A stretch of 64,000 bases of DNA from a virus. The stretch is taken from IMG/VR virus record IMGVR_UViG_3300025138_000025, positions 24,166 to 88,165 of that record. The stretch is one strand, 5' to 3'. This document shows, piece after piece, positions 39,533-48,858 of this stretch. The position numbers were made by a program, and so were the translations under genes. How positions within the stretch are numbered: the first letter of the stretch is position 1; the number at the start of each line of letters is the position of its first letter. A model generated the notes under the pieces. The model ran no database searches and was not told where the DNA came from. It saw only the letters and a list, made by a program, of their open reading frames with translations.

Positions 39533-39868
39533 ATGGACACCATAACAATCCTACGAATTATTACTTTCAAACTTACACCCAAAAATTACAACGACCGAGT
39601 GTTTAAATTTTATGAACACTACTATGGCGGTCAGTCGTTTCTCTTGAATCCTGAGAAATTGATGAACGCCGGTCGCAGCTACTCAGACAAAGAAGTAGTG
39701 GAATATGCAGGAGTCGCATCGTTCCGCAATTACTTTGAGTATCAGCAAACCAAAGACTCCACACTTGACCTTCTGATGTTACCAATATCAGAAGATATTA
39801 TTACTAAAAACAGACTGCTTGACATAAAAAACGGCAGGATTCATTTTATGTTCGAGGAGACACAATAG
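39533..39868 (+). CDS. Hypothetical protein before the ssDNA-binding candidate
   Basis: A 111-residue protein. The start ATG 39533 follows AAAGGAAA; the longer frame from 39482 would begin upstream of the likely transcription start. Two helices and a Tyr/Phe-rich middle; no recognised domain. It is first in an operon of replication and repair genes, so a related role is possible. Confidence 0.5.
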   Translation: MDTITILRIITFKLTPKNYNDRVFKFYEHYYGGQSFLLNPEKLMNAGRSYSDKEVVEYAGVASFRNYFEYQQTKDSTLDLLMLPISEDIITKNRLLDIKNGRIHFMFEETQ

Positions 39869-39878
39869 GAGAATTATT

Positions 39879-40508
39879 ATGGCAATAGGCTTTAATGTAA
39901 CCAAGGGCTCAGCCCAAAAAGATAAAATATCAACTTATAACTACGCGGATAAGGAAGACCACAAGGTAAGACTAGTGGGCGACTTACTCCCTAGATATGT
40001 CTACTGGATTAAAGGAGAGAACAACAAAAACATCCCTATGGAATGTTTGTCATTTGACAGAAACTCTGAAACCTTTAATAACATCGAACACGACCACGTA
40101 AGAGACTTTTACCCAGACTTAAAGTGTGGATGGTCTTATGCGGTCCAATGTATCGACTACTCAGACAATTCAGTTAAAGTGTTGAATCTTAAAAGAAAAT
40201 TGTTTGACCAAATTATTGTAGCTATGGAAGACTTAGGTGATCCAACATGCCCAACAACTGGTTATGACATTCATTTTAAAAGAAAGAAAACTGGACCTCA
40301 GGTATTCAACGTCGAGTATCAGTTAGCTGTCTTAAAATGTAAAAATAGAGAACTCTCAGAAGAAGAGCAACTAATGATTAAAGACCTAAAATCTATGGAT
40401 GACGTACTTCCTAGACCTACAGCTGATGCACAGTTGGAGTTACTAAGAAGAATTAACAACCAAGATGGCGGGGCTGAAACAGTAGACTCAGAGTTTGACG
40501 TATCATGA
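39879..40508 (+). CDS. Probable ssDNA-binding protein
   Basis: A 209-residue protein. The N-terminal part is basic and beta-rich (HKVRLVGDLLPRYVYWIKG, about 27-45). GDPTCPTTGYDIHFKRKKTGPQVFNVEYQ (in pieces, about 119-147) carries basic and aromatic residues as in OB-fold DNA binders, and the last 15 residues are acidic (AETVDSEFDVS), as in SSB or gp32 tails that bind partners. It occupies the slot of a gp32-type gene next to nuclease and helicase genes. Sequence family not confirmed. Confidence 0.55.
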   Translation: MAIGFNVTKGSAQKDKISTYNYADKEDHKVRLVGDLLPRYVYWIKGENNKNIPMECLSFDRNSETFNNIEHDHVRDFYPDLKCGWSYAVQCIDYSDNSVKVLNLKRKLFDQIIVAMEDLGDPTCPTTGYDIHFKRKKTGPQVFNVEYQLAVLKCKNRELSEEEQLMIKDLKSMDDVLPRPTADAQLELLRRINNQDGGAETVDSEFDVS

Positions 40509-41011
40509 TTGGAGTAGGAAACATATTTCCTGACTTTCACATGATTGGAGTGGATGAAAGCAATAGCTTTTTAGATTTAGATGTATTAGCACCCAGTACT
40601 TGGACTGTTATGTATTTTTATCCAAAAGACTTTACTTTTATCTGCCCTACCGAGATAGCAGGAATGGACATGTTAGTGTCTGAAGCAGATGTTGTTGGCG
40701 TTAGCGGTGACAACGAGTTCTGTAAGTTAATGTGGAAAGAGTCAAACGACTTAATTAGAAACATTAACCATATCCTAGCAGCAGACTGTGGCTTGAAATT
40801 AGCTTCTAAACTAGGAATAGTAGATAAAGCTAATGGAGTATGCTACAGAGCTACTTATATCATTGACCCAGAGGGGGTTATCCAACATGTATCAGTTAAC
40901 GCACTAGATACAGGCAGAAATGCCAATGAAGTACTAAGAACACTGCAAGGCTTAAAAGCTGGTGGACTTACAGGTTGTGAATGGCAACCAGGAGAAGACT
41001 TCGTAGCGTGA
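40505..41011 (+). CDS. 2-Cys peroxiredoxin (AhpC/Prx1-type)
   Basis: A 168-residue peroxidase for H2O2 and organic peroxides. The peroxidatic Cys47 is in FYPKDFTFICPTE; the resolving Cys158 is in GGLTGCEWQPGE. Both are in the usual places, so the enzyme should be a typical 2-Cys type needing a thioredoxin- or glutaredoxin-like donor. A glutaredoxin is encoded at 43791. It may protect infected cells from oxidative stress. ATGA overlap with the ssDNA-binding candidate. Confidence 0.9.
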   Translation: MIGVGNIFPDFHMIGVDESNSFLDLDVLAPSTWTVMYFYPKDFTFICPTEIAGMDMLVSEADVVGVSGDNEFCKLMWKESNDLIRNINHILAADCGLKLASKLGIVDKANGVCYRATYIIDPEGVIQHVSVNALDTGRNANEVLRTLQGLKAGGLTGCEWQPGEDFVA

Positions 41012-41958
41012 TATTATTTACCGCCGATTGGCATATTAAACTTGGGCAGAAGAATGTACCATTAAGTTGGGCATGTTCTCGTTATGAGATGTTCTTTGAG
41101 CAAATCCAAGATGTTATTGCGGATAATAATTGTGACTTACACATCATTGGTGGGGACTTGTTTGATCGAGTCCCTAGCATGGATGAGTTAACTCTGTACT
41201 TTGATTTTATAAAGCAGGTTACTATAAGAACAATTATTTATGACGGAAATCATGAAGCAACAAGAAAAAATAAAACTTTCTTTAGTAATTTAAAGAAGGT
41301 TACAAGTAGTATCAATCCTCTAGTAGAAGTGATTGACTCTACATATTACGAAGATAACTGGGCAATATTACCTTACGCAGACTTACATAGAAAAGATGCA
41401 ATAGAAAACATTGATGCAGATATCTTATATACTCATGTTCGTGGAGAGATACCACCTCATGTAGTACCAGAAGTAGATTTAGAAAGATTTGATAAATTTA
41501 AAGTTGTGTTTGCTGGAGATTTACATGCTCACGAGAATACTCAAAGAAATATTGTATACCCAGGCAGCCCAATGACAACATCATTTCATAGAAACCAAGT
41601 CCGAACGGGGTACTTGTTAATAGACGGATTAGAATGGAAGTGGGGAGGTTTTGACTTACCACAACTTATTCGTACTAATGTAACAAATCCTGACGACATG
41701 GTTGCTACAGACTTTCACCATACTATATATGAGTTGGAAGGAGATGTACAAGATTTAGCAAAGGTTAAGAATACAGAACTACTAGATAAGAAAGTAGTAA
41801 AACGAGAAATGGAAGCAACTCTTAAATTAAGTCAAGATATGACAATTTCAGAAGAGTTGATAATGTATCTAAGTGAAATCTTAAGTCTGGACGAAACAAA
41901 AATACCAAACATTATAGGAGTGTTTAATGATTATTCTAAAGAAGCTGAAGTGGGATAA
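41008..41958 (+). CDS. sbcD: SbcD/Mre11/gp47-like nuclease subunit
   Basis: A 316-residue metallophosphoesterase nuclease. TADWHI (5-10), GGDLFD (about 47-52), DGNHE (about 82-86), and later His residues (THVRGE, AGDLHAHE) form the two-metal site. It works with the SbcC-like ATPase downstream to trim DNA ends for recombination. The start chosen is GTG 41008 (GTGA overlap), since the first strand follows at once; an ATG at 40981 would add nine residues inside the peroxiredoxin gene. Confidence 0.85.
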   Translation: MILFTADWHIKLGQKNVPLSWACSRYEMFFEQIQDVIADNNCDLHIIGGDLFDRVPSMDELTLYFDFIKQVTIRTIIYDGNHEATRKNKTFFSNLKKVTSSINPLVEVIDSTYYEDNWAILPYADLHRKDAIENIDADILYTHVRGEIPPHVVPEVDLERFDKFKVVFAGDLHAHENTQRNIVYPGSPMTTSFHRNQVRTGYLLIDGLEWKWGGFDLPQLIRTNVTNPDDMVATDFHHTIYELEGDVQDLAKVKNTELLDKKVVKREMEATLKLSQDMTISEELIMYLSEILSLDETKIPNIIGVFNDYSKEAEVG

Positions 41959-43732
41959 TTGCTTTTCTTATGGAGAAGATAATGAGTTAGACTTAGACAG
42001 GTCGACTCTTACACAGCTAGTAGGAACAAACGGAGTTGGGAAATCCTCTATCCCCTTAATTTTAGAGGAAGTATTATTTAATAAAAACAGTAAAAATGTT
42101 AAGAAGGCAGATATCGCAAACCGTTATATCAATAATGGTTATAATATCTCTCTATCTTTTACAGTGGATGATGATGAGTACTGTATTAGCGTATTAAGAC
42201 GCGCAGCACTTAAGTGTAAACTTACAAAAAATGGAGAAGATATAAGTTCGCACACAGCGTCGAATACATACAAGACGCTTGGGGAAGTATTGGGTATAGA
42301 TTTTAAGACCTTTTCTCAATTAGTTTACCAAAACACCAATGCATCATTACAATTTTTAACTGCGACTGATACTAATAGGAAGAAGTTCCTAATTGACTTA
42401 TTGAAATTAGACGAGTATGTCTCGTTCTTTGAGATTTTTAAAGAAGCTGTAAGAGTAAAAGCAAACGAAATCACAGGAACCAATGCGAAACTTGCAACAA
42501 TTCAGAAATGGTTATCAGATAATATTCTCGAGGATAGTGAGATACTCGATAAATTAGTTTTACCAAAAATTAATGAAGAAGATGAAGAGTCTTTACGTTC
42601 TTTACAGTTACAATTTGAAAATATCTCCGAAAAGAATAAAAAAATAAATCTCAATGAAATGCTCAAACAGCAGGTAAAAAACATACCACTAGAGCAGTAC
42701 AAAGAAGATATAGAATCACATCCTGAGCTACAAGATACTTCTCAGATAGAACAAGACATGGGCAGAATTAATCATAATCTTGCACACCACGAGGGACTAT
42801 TGAGTGAGTACGAAAGTCAGACAGGTAAATGTCCTACATGCGGTCAGGACATAGAAGTAGACTTCACAGAAGAAAAACTAGAACTTCATAGGGAAGGGAT
42901 AAAGACGGCAAAGTTAAACTACTTAGAAAAGAAAGCAGATTTAGGTGAGATACAGCATGGAAATAAAATACATAGGGCAGCAACCAAAGGAATCGAAGAC
43001 TGGGAACAAACCTACAGGTCTATTGACCATGAGCTCCCGACAAGAGCAGTGGACGAAGAAGCCGTCGCAGAACAGATTAAAGAGCTTCGTAAAAAGATTA
43101 CCGATAGTAGGTCGAATCTTCAAGAGGTTATAGATGAAAACACGAGAAGAGAAAGGCACAACACCAGAATTAGCATTATACTGGAACAAACTGACGGATT
43201 TCAAGAACAGCTTGATGCAAGTCAATCTAGTCTTGAGAGTTCAGAAAGCAAATTGGCGATTCTTGAAACACTCAAAAAAGCATTTAGTACGAACGGACTA
43301 CTAGCTTATAAAATAGAATCTCTAGTAAAAGAACTAGAAGTTCTAACAAACGACTACCTCGCAGAGTTTAGTGATGGTAGATTTAGTATTAACTTTGTAG
43401 TGGAGAATGATAAATTAAATGTGGAAGTCTCAGATAACGGCAATATTATTGACATTCTTGCTCTTTCTAGCGGCGAGTTAGCTAGAGTTAATATAGCAAC
43501 CTTAGTAGCAATACGAAAACTAATGGCTTCTATAAGTCGTAGTCAAATCAATGTGCTATTTTTAGATGAGGTAAACCAAGCCTTAGATGAAGTTGGTAAA
43601 GAGAAGGTAGTGGAAGTATTACTTAAAGAAGAAAACCTCAATACATATATGGTATCGCATGGTTGGACTCACCCACTATTACAAAAGATAGAGATAACTA
43701 AAGAAGATAACATTAGTTACTTAGAAGGATAA
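41927..43732 (+). CDS. sbcC: SbcC/Rad50/gp46-like ATPase
   Basis: A 601-residue SMC-like ATPase. Walker A GTNGVGKSS (33-41), long coiled coils with a zinc hook CPTC at 302-305 (CPTCGQ), the ABC signature LSSGELARV near 515, and Walker B VLFLDEVNQALDE near 543. Shorter than cellular SbcC but like T4 gp46. Together with the SbcD-like protein it tethers and processes DNA ends, and may help degrade host DNA. Overlaps sbcD by 32 nt. Confidence 0.9.
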   Translation: MIILKKLKWDNCFSYGEDNELDLDRSTLTQLVGTNGVGKSSIPLILEEVLFNKNSKNVKKADIANRYINNGYNISLSFTVDDDEYCISVLRRAALKCKLTKNGEDISSHTASNTYKTLGEVLGIDFKTFSQLVYQNTNASLQFLTATDTNRKKFLIDLLKLDEYVSFFEIFKEAVRVKANEITGTNAKLATIQKWLSDNILEDSEILDKLVLPKINEEDEESLRSLQLQFENISEKNKKINLNEMLKQQVKNIPLEQYKEDIESHPELQDTSQIEQDMGRINHNLAHHEGLLSEYESQTGKCPTCGQDIEVDFTEEKLELHREGIKTAKLNYLEKKADLGEIQHGNKIHRAATKGIEDWEQTYRSIDHELPTRAVDEEAVAEQIKELRKKITDSRSNLQEVIDENTRRERHNTRISIILEQTDGFQEQLDASQSSLESSESKLAILETLKKAFSTNGLLAYKIESLVKELEVLTNDYLAEFSDGRFSINFVVENDKLNVEVSDNGNIIDILALSSGELARVNIATLVAIRKLMASISRSQINVLFLDEVNQALDEVGKEKVVEVLLKEENLNTYMVSHGWTHPLLQKIEITKEDNISYLEG

Positions 43733-43740
43733 TATATATC

Positions 43741-43769
43741 TTGACAAGAAACTTAAAATTTGTTATAAT
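43741..43769 (+). promoter_or_regulatory. Promoter of the glutaredoxin-nrdAB operon
   Basis: TTGACA 43741-43746, 17 bp, TATAAT 43764-43769. The leader is about 14-15 nt with AAGGAAC before the ATG at 43791. The upstream extension is AATATATATC, the weakest match of the set. Confidence 0.85.
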
Positions 43770-43790
43770 ATATTTATAAAAAGGAACAAC

Positions 43791-44021
43791 ATGCAAGTAG
43801 TAATATACAGTATACCGAATTGTACATATTGTGTACAAGCAAAAAATTTAGCAGAAGCTCATCCTAAGGTGGATGAGACTATATACAAGATGATGGGAGA
43901 TGGTTTTAAACCAACAGAAGTTAGGGAACTATTCCCTAGTGCAAGAACATTCCCACAGATTATAGTGGATGGAGAAAAGATAGGCGGATTTACAGAACTC
44001 AAGGCCTTATTGGATGGTTAA
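43791..44021 (+). CDS. Glutaredoxin
   Basis: A 76-residue dithiol glutaredoxin: CTYC at 11-14, the cis-Pro TFPQI around 62-66 and GGF near 70. It can reduce ribonucleotide reductase, encoded in the same operon, and perhaps the phage peroxiredoxin. Overlaps the resolvase gene by 8 nt. Confidence 0.9.
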   Translation: MQVVIYSIPNCTYCVQAKNLAEAHPKVDETIYKMMGDGFKPTEVRELFPSARTFPQIIVDGEKIGGFTELKALLDG

Positions 44022-44502
44022 TTCAAGAAGAAAAGGTCATGACGCTGAGATACGCGTATCAGAAATGCTTAATAGAATTACTGGCGAGGTGTTTGTACAG
44101 ACACCTGGTTCAGGTTCTGGCAAGATAAAAGGTGATTTAATGGTAGCTCACAAACATAATCTCTTTACAATAGAGGTTAAGTTTTATCGTGATATGGCAT
44201 TTAATCACAAAATATTTACTCAAAAGAGTAATACCTTTGTGGGTTGGTGGTCTAAGTTGTGCAGACAGGCAACTGAAATGGGACAAGAACCTCTACTTAT
44301 ATTTAAGGAGAACCACTCACAGTGGTACGTGGCAACGACAAGAAAGCCATGTTACAAAAAACATATGTACATAAACTGGTTGGGGTGCTATGTCACCTTC
44401 GCTGAACAATTTTTAGAAACACAGGAGTTAAAGTTTACAAATGGCGATAAAATTTACGAGCCATGGAGAGTCGATCCCGAATGGGAACTTACTAATAGTT
44501 GA
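44014..44502 (+). CDS. Hjc-like Holliday-junction resolvase / PD-(D/E)XK nuclease
   Basis: A 162-residue nuclease. Glu12 in a GHDAEIRV helix, PGSGSGKIKGDLMV with Asp41, and FTIEVKFY with Glu54-x-Lys56 make the PD-(D/E)XK site in the order seen in Hjc-type resolvases. It would cut four-way junctions before packaging, alongside SbcCD and UvsW. A type of VRR- or endonuclease I-like enzyme is the alternative. Overlaps the flap endonuclease gene by 62 nt. Confidence 0.7.
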   Translation: MVNSRRKGHDAEIRVSEMLNRITGEVFVQTPGSGSGKIKGDLMVAHKHNLFTIEVKFYRDMAFNHKIFTQKSNTFVGWWSKLCRQATEMGQEPLLIFKENHSQWYVATTRKPCYKKHMYINWLGCYVTFAEQFLETQELKFTNGDKIYEPWRVDPEWELTNS

Positions 44503-45298
44503 TGGACTCAACTTGGCGTTCAGATGGAAACATCAGGGCAAGAATGACTTTGAGCATGATTATGTTAGAACAGTACAATCATTAGCAAAGTCTTATGACT
44601 GCGGAGAAATCGTAGTCTTAGGGGATGGCGGTAGTAACTACCGTAAAGAAATATATCCCGAATACAAAGCAAACAGAAAAGAGAGATATGCAGAACAGAC
44701 TGAGAAAGAGGAACGCGAGTTCCAAGAGTTCTTAGCCGAGTTTCAAGTTACTATGAATACTTTAAAGTATAAGGGACATCTTACGCTAAAATATGCAGGC
44801 GTAGAGGCTGATGATATAGCCGCTCTTATCTGTCAGAACAGAGAGAATCTAGGTATACAAAATATCTGGATGATTTCATCAGATAGAGACTGGGATTTAC
44901 TTATTGACGGAAACATAAGTAGATTCTCAACAGTCACTAGAAAAGAAACAACACTTCATAATTGGGACGAGCATTATGATTTTGACCCAGAGTACTTCTT
45001 AACATATAAGTGCTTGACAGGGGATAAAGGAGATAACGTTCCAGGAGTTGATGGTATCGGTCCAAAGAGAGCGACACAGATTATTCAACAATATGGAGAT
45101 ATTTTTGATATTATGGCGAGTTTGCCAATCGAAGGAAAGTATAAATTCATACAGAACTTAAATGAGTTCGGAAGTGAAGGACTTGAGGTTGGTATTAAAC
45201 TCATGGATTTAACATACGACGTAGATGGAGCAGTGCTCGGTCACGCCAAAGAGATTATAGGATTAGTAGAAAATTATGTCAGTGAAAATAGACTTTAG
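44441..45298 (+). CDS. 5'-3' exonuclease / flap endonuclease (RNase H type)
   Basis: A 285-residue FEN-type nuclease that removes RNA primers and flaps. LLIVDGLNLAFRW (about 17-29) carries the first Asp; VLGDGGSNYRKEIYPEYKANR (pieces, about 59-79), VEADDIAAL (about 126-134), SSDRDW (about 150-155) and TGDKGDNVPGVDGIGPKRA (about 194-212, with the H3TH motif) follow. It complements the polymerase, which lacks this domain. The start, ATG 44441, lies within the resolvase gene; the reading frame supports it. Confidence 0.85.
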   Translation: MAIKFTSHGESIPNGNLLIVDGLNLAFRWKHQGKNDFEHDYVRTVQSLAKSYDCGEIVVLGDGGSNYRKEIYPEYKANRKERYAEQTEKEEREFQEFLAEFQVTMNTLKYKGHLTLKYAGVEADDIAALICQNRENLGIQNIWMISSDRDWDLLIDGNISRFSTVTRKETTLHNWDEHYDFDPEYFLTYKCLTGDKGDNVPGVDGIGPKRATQIIQQYGDIFDIMASLPIEGKYKFIQNLNEFGSEGLEVGIKLMDLTYDVDGAVLGHAKEIIGLVENYVSENRL

Positions 45299-47051
45299 TA
45301 AAGATAGTCTTTTAGATGAATTTGCATTAGCAACTCTAAAAGATAGATATATGGTAGGTGATGAGACTTCACCCCAAGAAGCTTTTGCGCGTGCCGCAAT
45401 GGCTTTCGCAGATGATGAGGCTCATGCACAAAGACTATATGACTATGTAAGTAAACTATGGTTTATGTTTGCTACGCCAGTATTATCAAATGGAGGCACT
45501 AGAAGGGGATTACCTATTAGTTGCTTCTTAAATTATGTAGACGACAGTAGAGAGGGAATAACAGACCACTTCACAGAAAATGCTTTCTTATCTTCTTTTG
45601 GAGGAGGTATCGGAGGCAGCTGGAGTGATGTTCGTGCGTCTGGCTCAAAAACTTCAAAAGGAAGTGAGAGTACAGGGGTAGTACCTTTTATGAAGGTAGT
45701 GGACGCAGAGATGCTCGCTTTCTCACAGGGAGTAACTAGACGGGGAAGTTACGCAAGTTATCTACATATGAGTCACCCCGAGATTGAGGAATTTTTAGAT
45801 GTACGGAAGCCAACTGGTGGCGATATTAACCGTAAGTGTACTAATATCCATCATGCTGTTGTTGTACCAGATGCTTTTATGGAGCTTATTCACTCCGCTT
45901 CAAAGTATCCTGATTTTGACGACAGCTGGGATCTTACAGATCCTCATTCCCTTGAAGTAAAGAAAACTGTATCTGCGAGAGCGTTATGGGTTAAAATACT
46001 TCAGAATAGAATGGAAACTGGAGAGCCTTACTTAATGTTTGAAGATGCGGTAAACAAAGATTTGCCCGACTTTCAGAAGAAGAAAGGAATGAAAGTACAT
46101 CACAGTAATCTGTGTTCGGAAATAACACTCGCTACAAACGAAGAACGAACAGCCGTTTGTTGCCTGTCTAGTGTCAATCTAGAGTATTATAATGAGTGGA
46201 AAGAAGTACCTGCATTTATACCTGACTTAGTCAGAATGTTAGATAACGTACTTGAATACTTTATTCACAATGCTCCTGACCAACTAGAGAAAGCTAAGTT
46301 TAGTGCTCAGCGGGAGAGGAGTATTGGACTTGGTGCTATGGGCTTTCATGCGTATTTGCAGAAGAATGGAATACCATTTGACAACCCAATGGCAACAGGC
46401 GCTAATTCTGAGATGTTCCAATATATCAAAACACAAGCGGAAAACACAACTAGACAACTAGCTGTTGAGAGAGGAGCCTGCCCAGACGATGATACTTGTT
46501 CTGTAAGGAACGCTCATCTATTGGCAATCGCTCCTAACGCTTCGTCTAGTATTATATGTGGGAACACAAGTCCAAGTATTGAACCATATAGAGCAAATGC
46601 CTATACTCAAAAGACAAAGTCTGGTAGTAACTTAGTAAAGAATAAATTTTTAGACAAGTTGCTAATGAGTAAAATAGGACATAGTGATGTATACGATAGC
46701 ACTTGGAAAAGTATTGTTGCAAACAGAGGTAGTGTACAACATCTTGACATACTCGACGAGTGGGAAAAAGATGTATTTAAAACAGCCGTAGAAATCAATC
46801 AAGCATGGATTGTAGAACACGCTTCAGTGAGACAGGAATATATCTGTCAGTCACAAAGCGTAAACCTATTTTTCCCACCTGATGTAAACAAAGGCGATTT
46901 ACATAATGTCCATATGTTAGCATGGGCGAAAAATTTAAAAACATTGTATTACTTGAGAAGTGAAGCTATCAGCAGAGCTGATAATGTTTCTAATCAAGCT
47001 AAACGAGAAATAATATTTGAACAGTCAGACTGTTTAAGTTGCGAGGGATAA
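45276..47051 (+). CDS. nrdA: Ribonucleotide reductase, class I alpha subunit
   Basis: A 591-residue NrdA that reduces NDPs to dNDPs. PISCFLNYVDDS has the first redox Cys, NLCSEI the catalytic Cys-Glu pair, CCLSSVNLEYY the second redox Cys, LYYLRSE the radical-path Tyr pair, and CLSC in the last residues the reducible tail pair. The N-terminal ATP-cone of E. coli NrdA is missing, so dATP inhibition is probably absent, as in many phage enzymes. It is encoded directly before nrdB. Confidence 0.9.
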   Translation: MSVKIDFSKDSLLDEFALATLKDRYMVGDETSPQEAFARAAMAFADDEAHAQRLYDYVSKLWFMFATPVLSNGGTRRGLPISCFLNYVDDSREGITDHFTENAFLSSFGGGIGGSWSDVRASGSKTSKGSESTGVVPFMKVVDAEMLAFSQGVTRRGSYASYLHMSHPEIEEFLDVRKPTGGDINRKCTNIHHAVVVPDAFMELIHSASKYPDFDDSWDLTDPHSLEVKKTVSARALWVKILQNRMETGEPYLMFEDAVNKDLPDFQKKKGMKVHHSNLCSEITLATNEERTAVCCLSSVNLEYYNEWKEVPAFIPDLVRMLDNVLEYFIHNAPDQLEKAKFSAQRERSIGLGAMGFHAYLQKNGIPFDNPMATGANSEMFQYIKTQAENTTRQLAVERGACPDDDTCSVRNAHLLAIAPNASSSIICGNTSPSIEPYRANAYTQKTKSGSNLVKNKFLDKLLMSKIGHSDVYDSTWKSIVANRGSVQHLDILDEWEKDVFKTAVEINQAWIVEHASVRQEYICQSQSVNLFFPPDVNKGDLHNVHMLAWAKNLKTLYYLRSEAISRADNVSNQAKREIIFEQSDCLSCEG

Positions 47052-48011
47052 ATGAGTTTATTAAAAGAAAGAGAATACTATAAACCTTTTCAATATCCTT
47101 GGGCATTTGAGAACTATAAAAAACAACAACAAATGCATTGGTTACCTGAAGAAGTACCATTACAAGACGATATAAAGGATTATAAAGAAAAATTAAGTGA
47201 AGGCGAAAGGACATTGCTAGACAATATCTTTAAGTTTTTCACACAGGCAGATGTAGATGTATGTGGAGGCTATGCCCACCACTACTTACCTACATTTAAA
47301 CAACCAGAAGTAAGAATGATGCTTGTCAGTTACGCTGCTATGGAAGCAGTGCATCAAGAAGCATATTCTTTACTATTAGAAACTTTAGGTAAGTCAGAAG
47401 ACATGTACCAAGAGTTTTTTGATATTGGTGCTATGATGGAGAAACATGAATATCTACAAGATTTCAGCATGGAAACTCCATATGACATGGCAAAAACAAT
47501 GGCGGTATATAGCGCATTTACAGAAGGAGTACAGTTATTTAGTAGCTTTGCGATTCTTCTTAACTATCCAAGACATAACTTAATGAAAGGAATGGGACAA
47601 ATTGTTACATGGAGTATTCGTGATGAATCCTTGCATGTTGAAGGTTTGTCAAAACTATTCAGAACATTCATTGCAGAAAATCCTGAGTTGTGGAACGATA
47701 AGTTAAAATACGAAATATACTGTGCTGCAGAAAAGACAGTAGAGTTAGAAGATAACTTTATTGATATTTGTTTTGATAAAGCAGATATACCAGATTTGAC
47801 AGCAAAAGAAGTCAAGGAATATATTAGATATATTGCAGACAGAAGGTTACTGGGAATAGGTATGAAGAAGATTTTTCATAGTACTGAAAACCCCTTGCCT
47901 TGGATTGACATGCAAGTCAACGCAGTTGAGCATACCAACTTTTTTGAAAACCGTTCTACTGAGTATGCTAAAGCTAGTACACAAGGCAATTGGCAGGATG
48001 TATTCAAATGA
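47052..48011 (+). CDS. nrdB: Ribonucleotide reductase, class I beta subunit
   Basis: A 319-residue NrdB with the diiron site: ADVDVCGGY (Asp about 71), EAVHQEAY (Glu, His and the radical Tyr in the E-x-x-H-x-x-x-Y spacing, about 99-106), TEGVQ (about 158) and RDESLH (about 191-196). The presence of the Tyr argues for a tyrosyl-radical subclass rather than the Tyr-less ones. It starts right after nrdA. Confidence 0.9.
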   Translation: MSLLKEREYYKPFQYPWAFENYKKQQQMHWLPEEVPLQDDIKDYKEKLSEGERTLLDNIFKFFTQADVDVCGGYAHHYLPTFKQPEVRMMLVSYAAMEAVHQEAYSLLLETLGKSEDMYQEFFDIGAMMEKHEYLQDFSMETPYDMAKTMAVYSAFTEGVQLFSSFAILLNYPRHNLMKGMGQIVTWSIRDESLHVEGLSKLFRTFIAENPELWNDKLKYEIYCAAEKTVELEDNFIDICFDKADIPDLTAKEVKEYIRYIADRRLLGIGMKKIFHSTENPLPWIDMQVNAVEHTNFFENRSTEYAKASTQGNWQDVFK

Positions 48012-48214
48012 GTTCAGAATTACCAACACAAACAATTACAATAGATGAAACAACACATGACGTATCGTCATTATCTAAAGACCAACAAAGTATAGTTAAT
48101 GCGATAAACAAATGTGATGTTGACCTAGAGGACTTAAAACACAAGATGGCTATAACACAGACTGCTCGACAGGCTTATGTTAACGATCTTGGCGACCAGT
48201 TAAAGGAAGAGTAA
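48008..48214 (+). CDS. DUF6447-like small protein
   Basis: A 68-residue protein in ATGA overlap with nrdB (start ATG 48008). TITIDETTHDVSSLS, then a helix with HKMAITQTARQAYVNDL, matches the DUF6447 pattern I remember from marine phages. Function unknown. Ends on the first base of the next gene. Confidence 0.6.
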   Translation: MSSELPTQTITIDETTHDVSSLSKDQQSIVNAINKCDVDLEDLKHKMAITQTARQAYVNDLGDQLKEE

Positions 48215-48858
48215 TGAAAATATTCGTAGGCTATGAATCAGCATATCCTGAAATGTTTGAAGTGTGTAAGGCATCAATCTTACGATTTAATCCTACACAC
48301 GAAGTTATACCTTTAATTACTTCGGAATTAGAGGAACAAGGAATCTACTATAGAAAAGAAAAAGGAAATACCGAATTTGCTTTTACTAGATTTCTTGTAC
48401 CTCAACTTTCCAACTACATGGGATATTCTCTATTCTGTGATGGTGACTTTCTATGGAGATGTGACCCACAAGAGATAACTCATTTTAAGAAAGATAATGA
48501 AGAAGTTATGTGCGTACAACATGCAGACTTAATGTTTGACCAATACACTAAGATGCATGATAAATTAAACAAACCTTATGAGAAAAAATATTGGTCATCT
48601 TTAATGTACTTTAATAATAAAGAGTGTACAATGCTAAATGAGTGGTATGTGAACAATGCTGCCGCTAAACATTTACATGGGTTTACTTGGGCTAGTAACT
48701 TAGGTTCTTTACCTGCTGCTTATAATGCTCTAGTAAATTATTACGATTTTGGTGAAAGAGCCAAAGGAGTACATTTTACAGACGGTGGACCATGGATGGG
48801 TATTTACGACCATGACGAATACTGTAAAGAATGGACAGACATATATAATTCATTATAA
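48214..48858 (+). CDS. GT8-like glycosyltransferase
   Basis: A 214-residue GT-A enzyme. MKIFVGYESAYPEMFEV begins the nucleotide-binding fold; TRFLVPQLSNYMGYSLFCDGDFLW (pieces, about 58-81) has the DGD metal motif at about 76-78. An SSLMYFNN acceptor-side motif follows. Head of a cassette with a SPASM enzyme, a short SDR and a sialyltransferase-like protein. Confidence 0.75.
   Translation: MKIFVGYESAYPEMFEVCKASILRFNPTHEVIPLITSELEEQGIYYRKEKGNTEFAFTRFLVPQLSNYMGYSLFCDGDFLWRCDPQEITHFKKDNEEVMCVQHADLMFDQYTKMHDKLNKPYEKKYWSSLMYFNNKECTMLNEWYVNNAAAKHLHGFTWASNLGSLPAAYNALVNYYDFGERAKGVHFTDGGPWMGIYDHDEYCKEWTDIYNSL

Noticed and set aside
39821-39852. Another promoter starting with TTGACA inside the gene at 39533
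   Set aside because: No -10 box lies at 17 bp and the sequence is coding.
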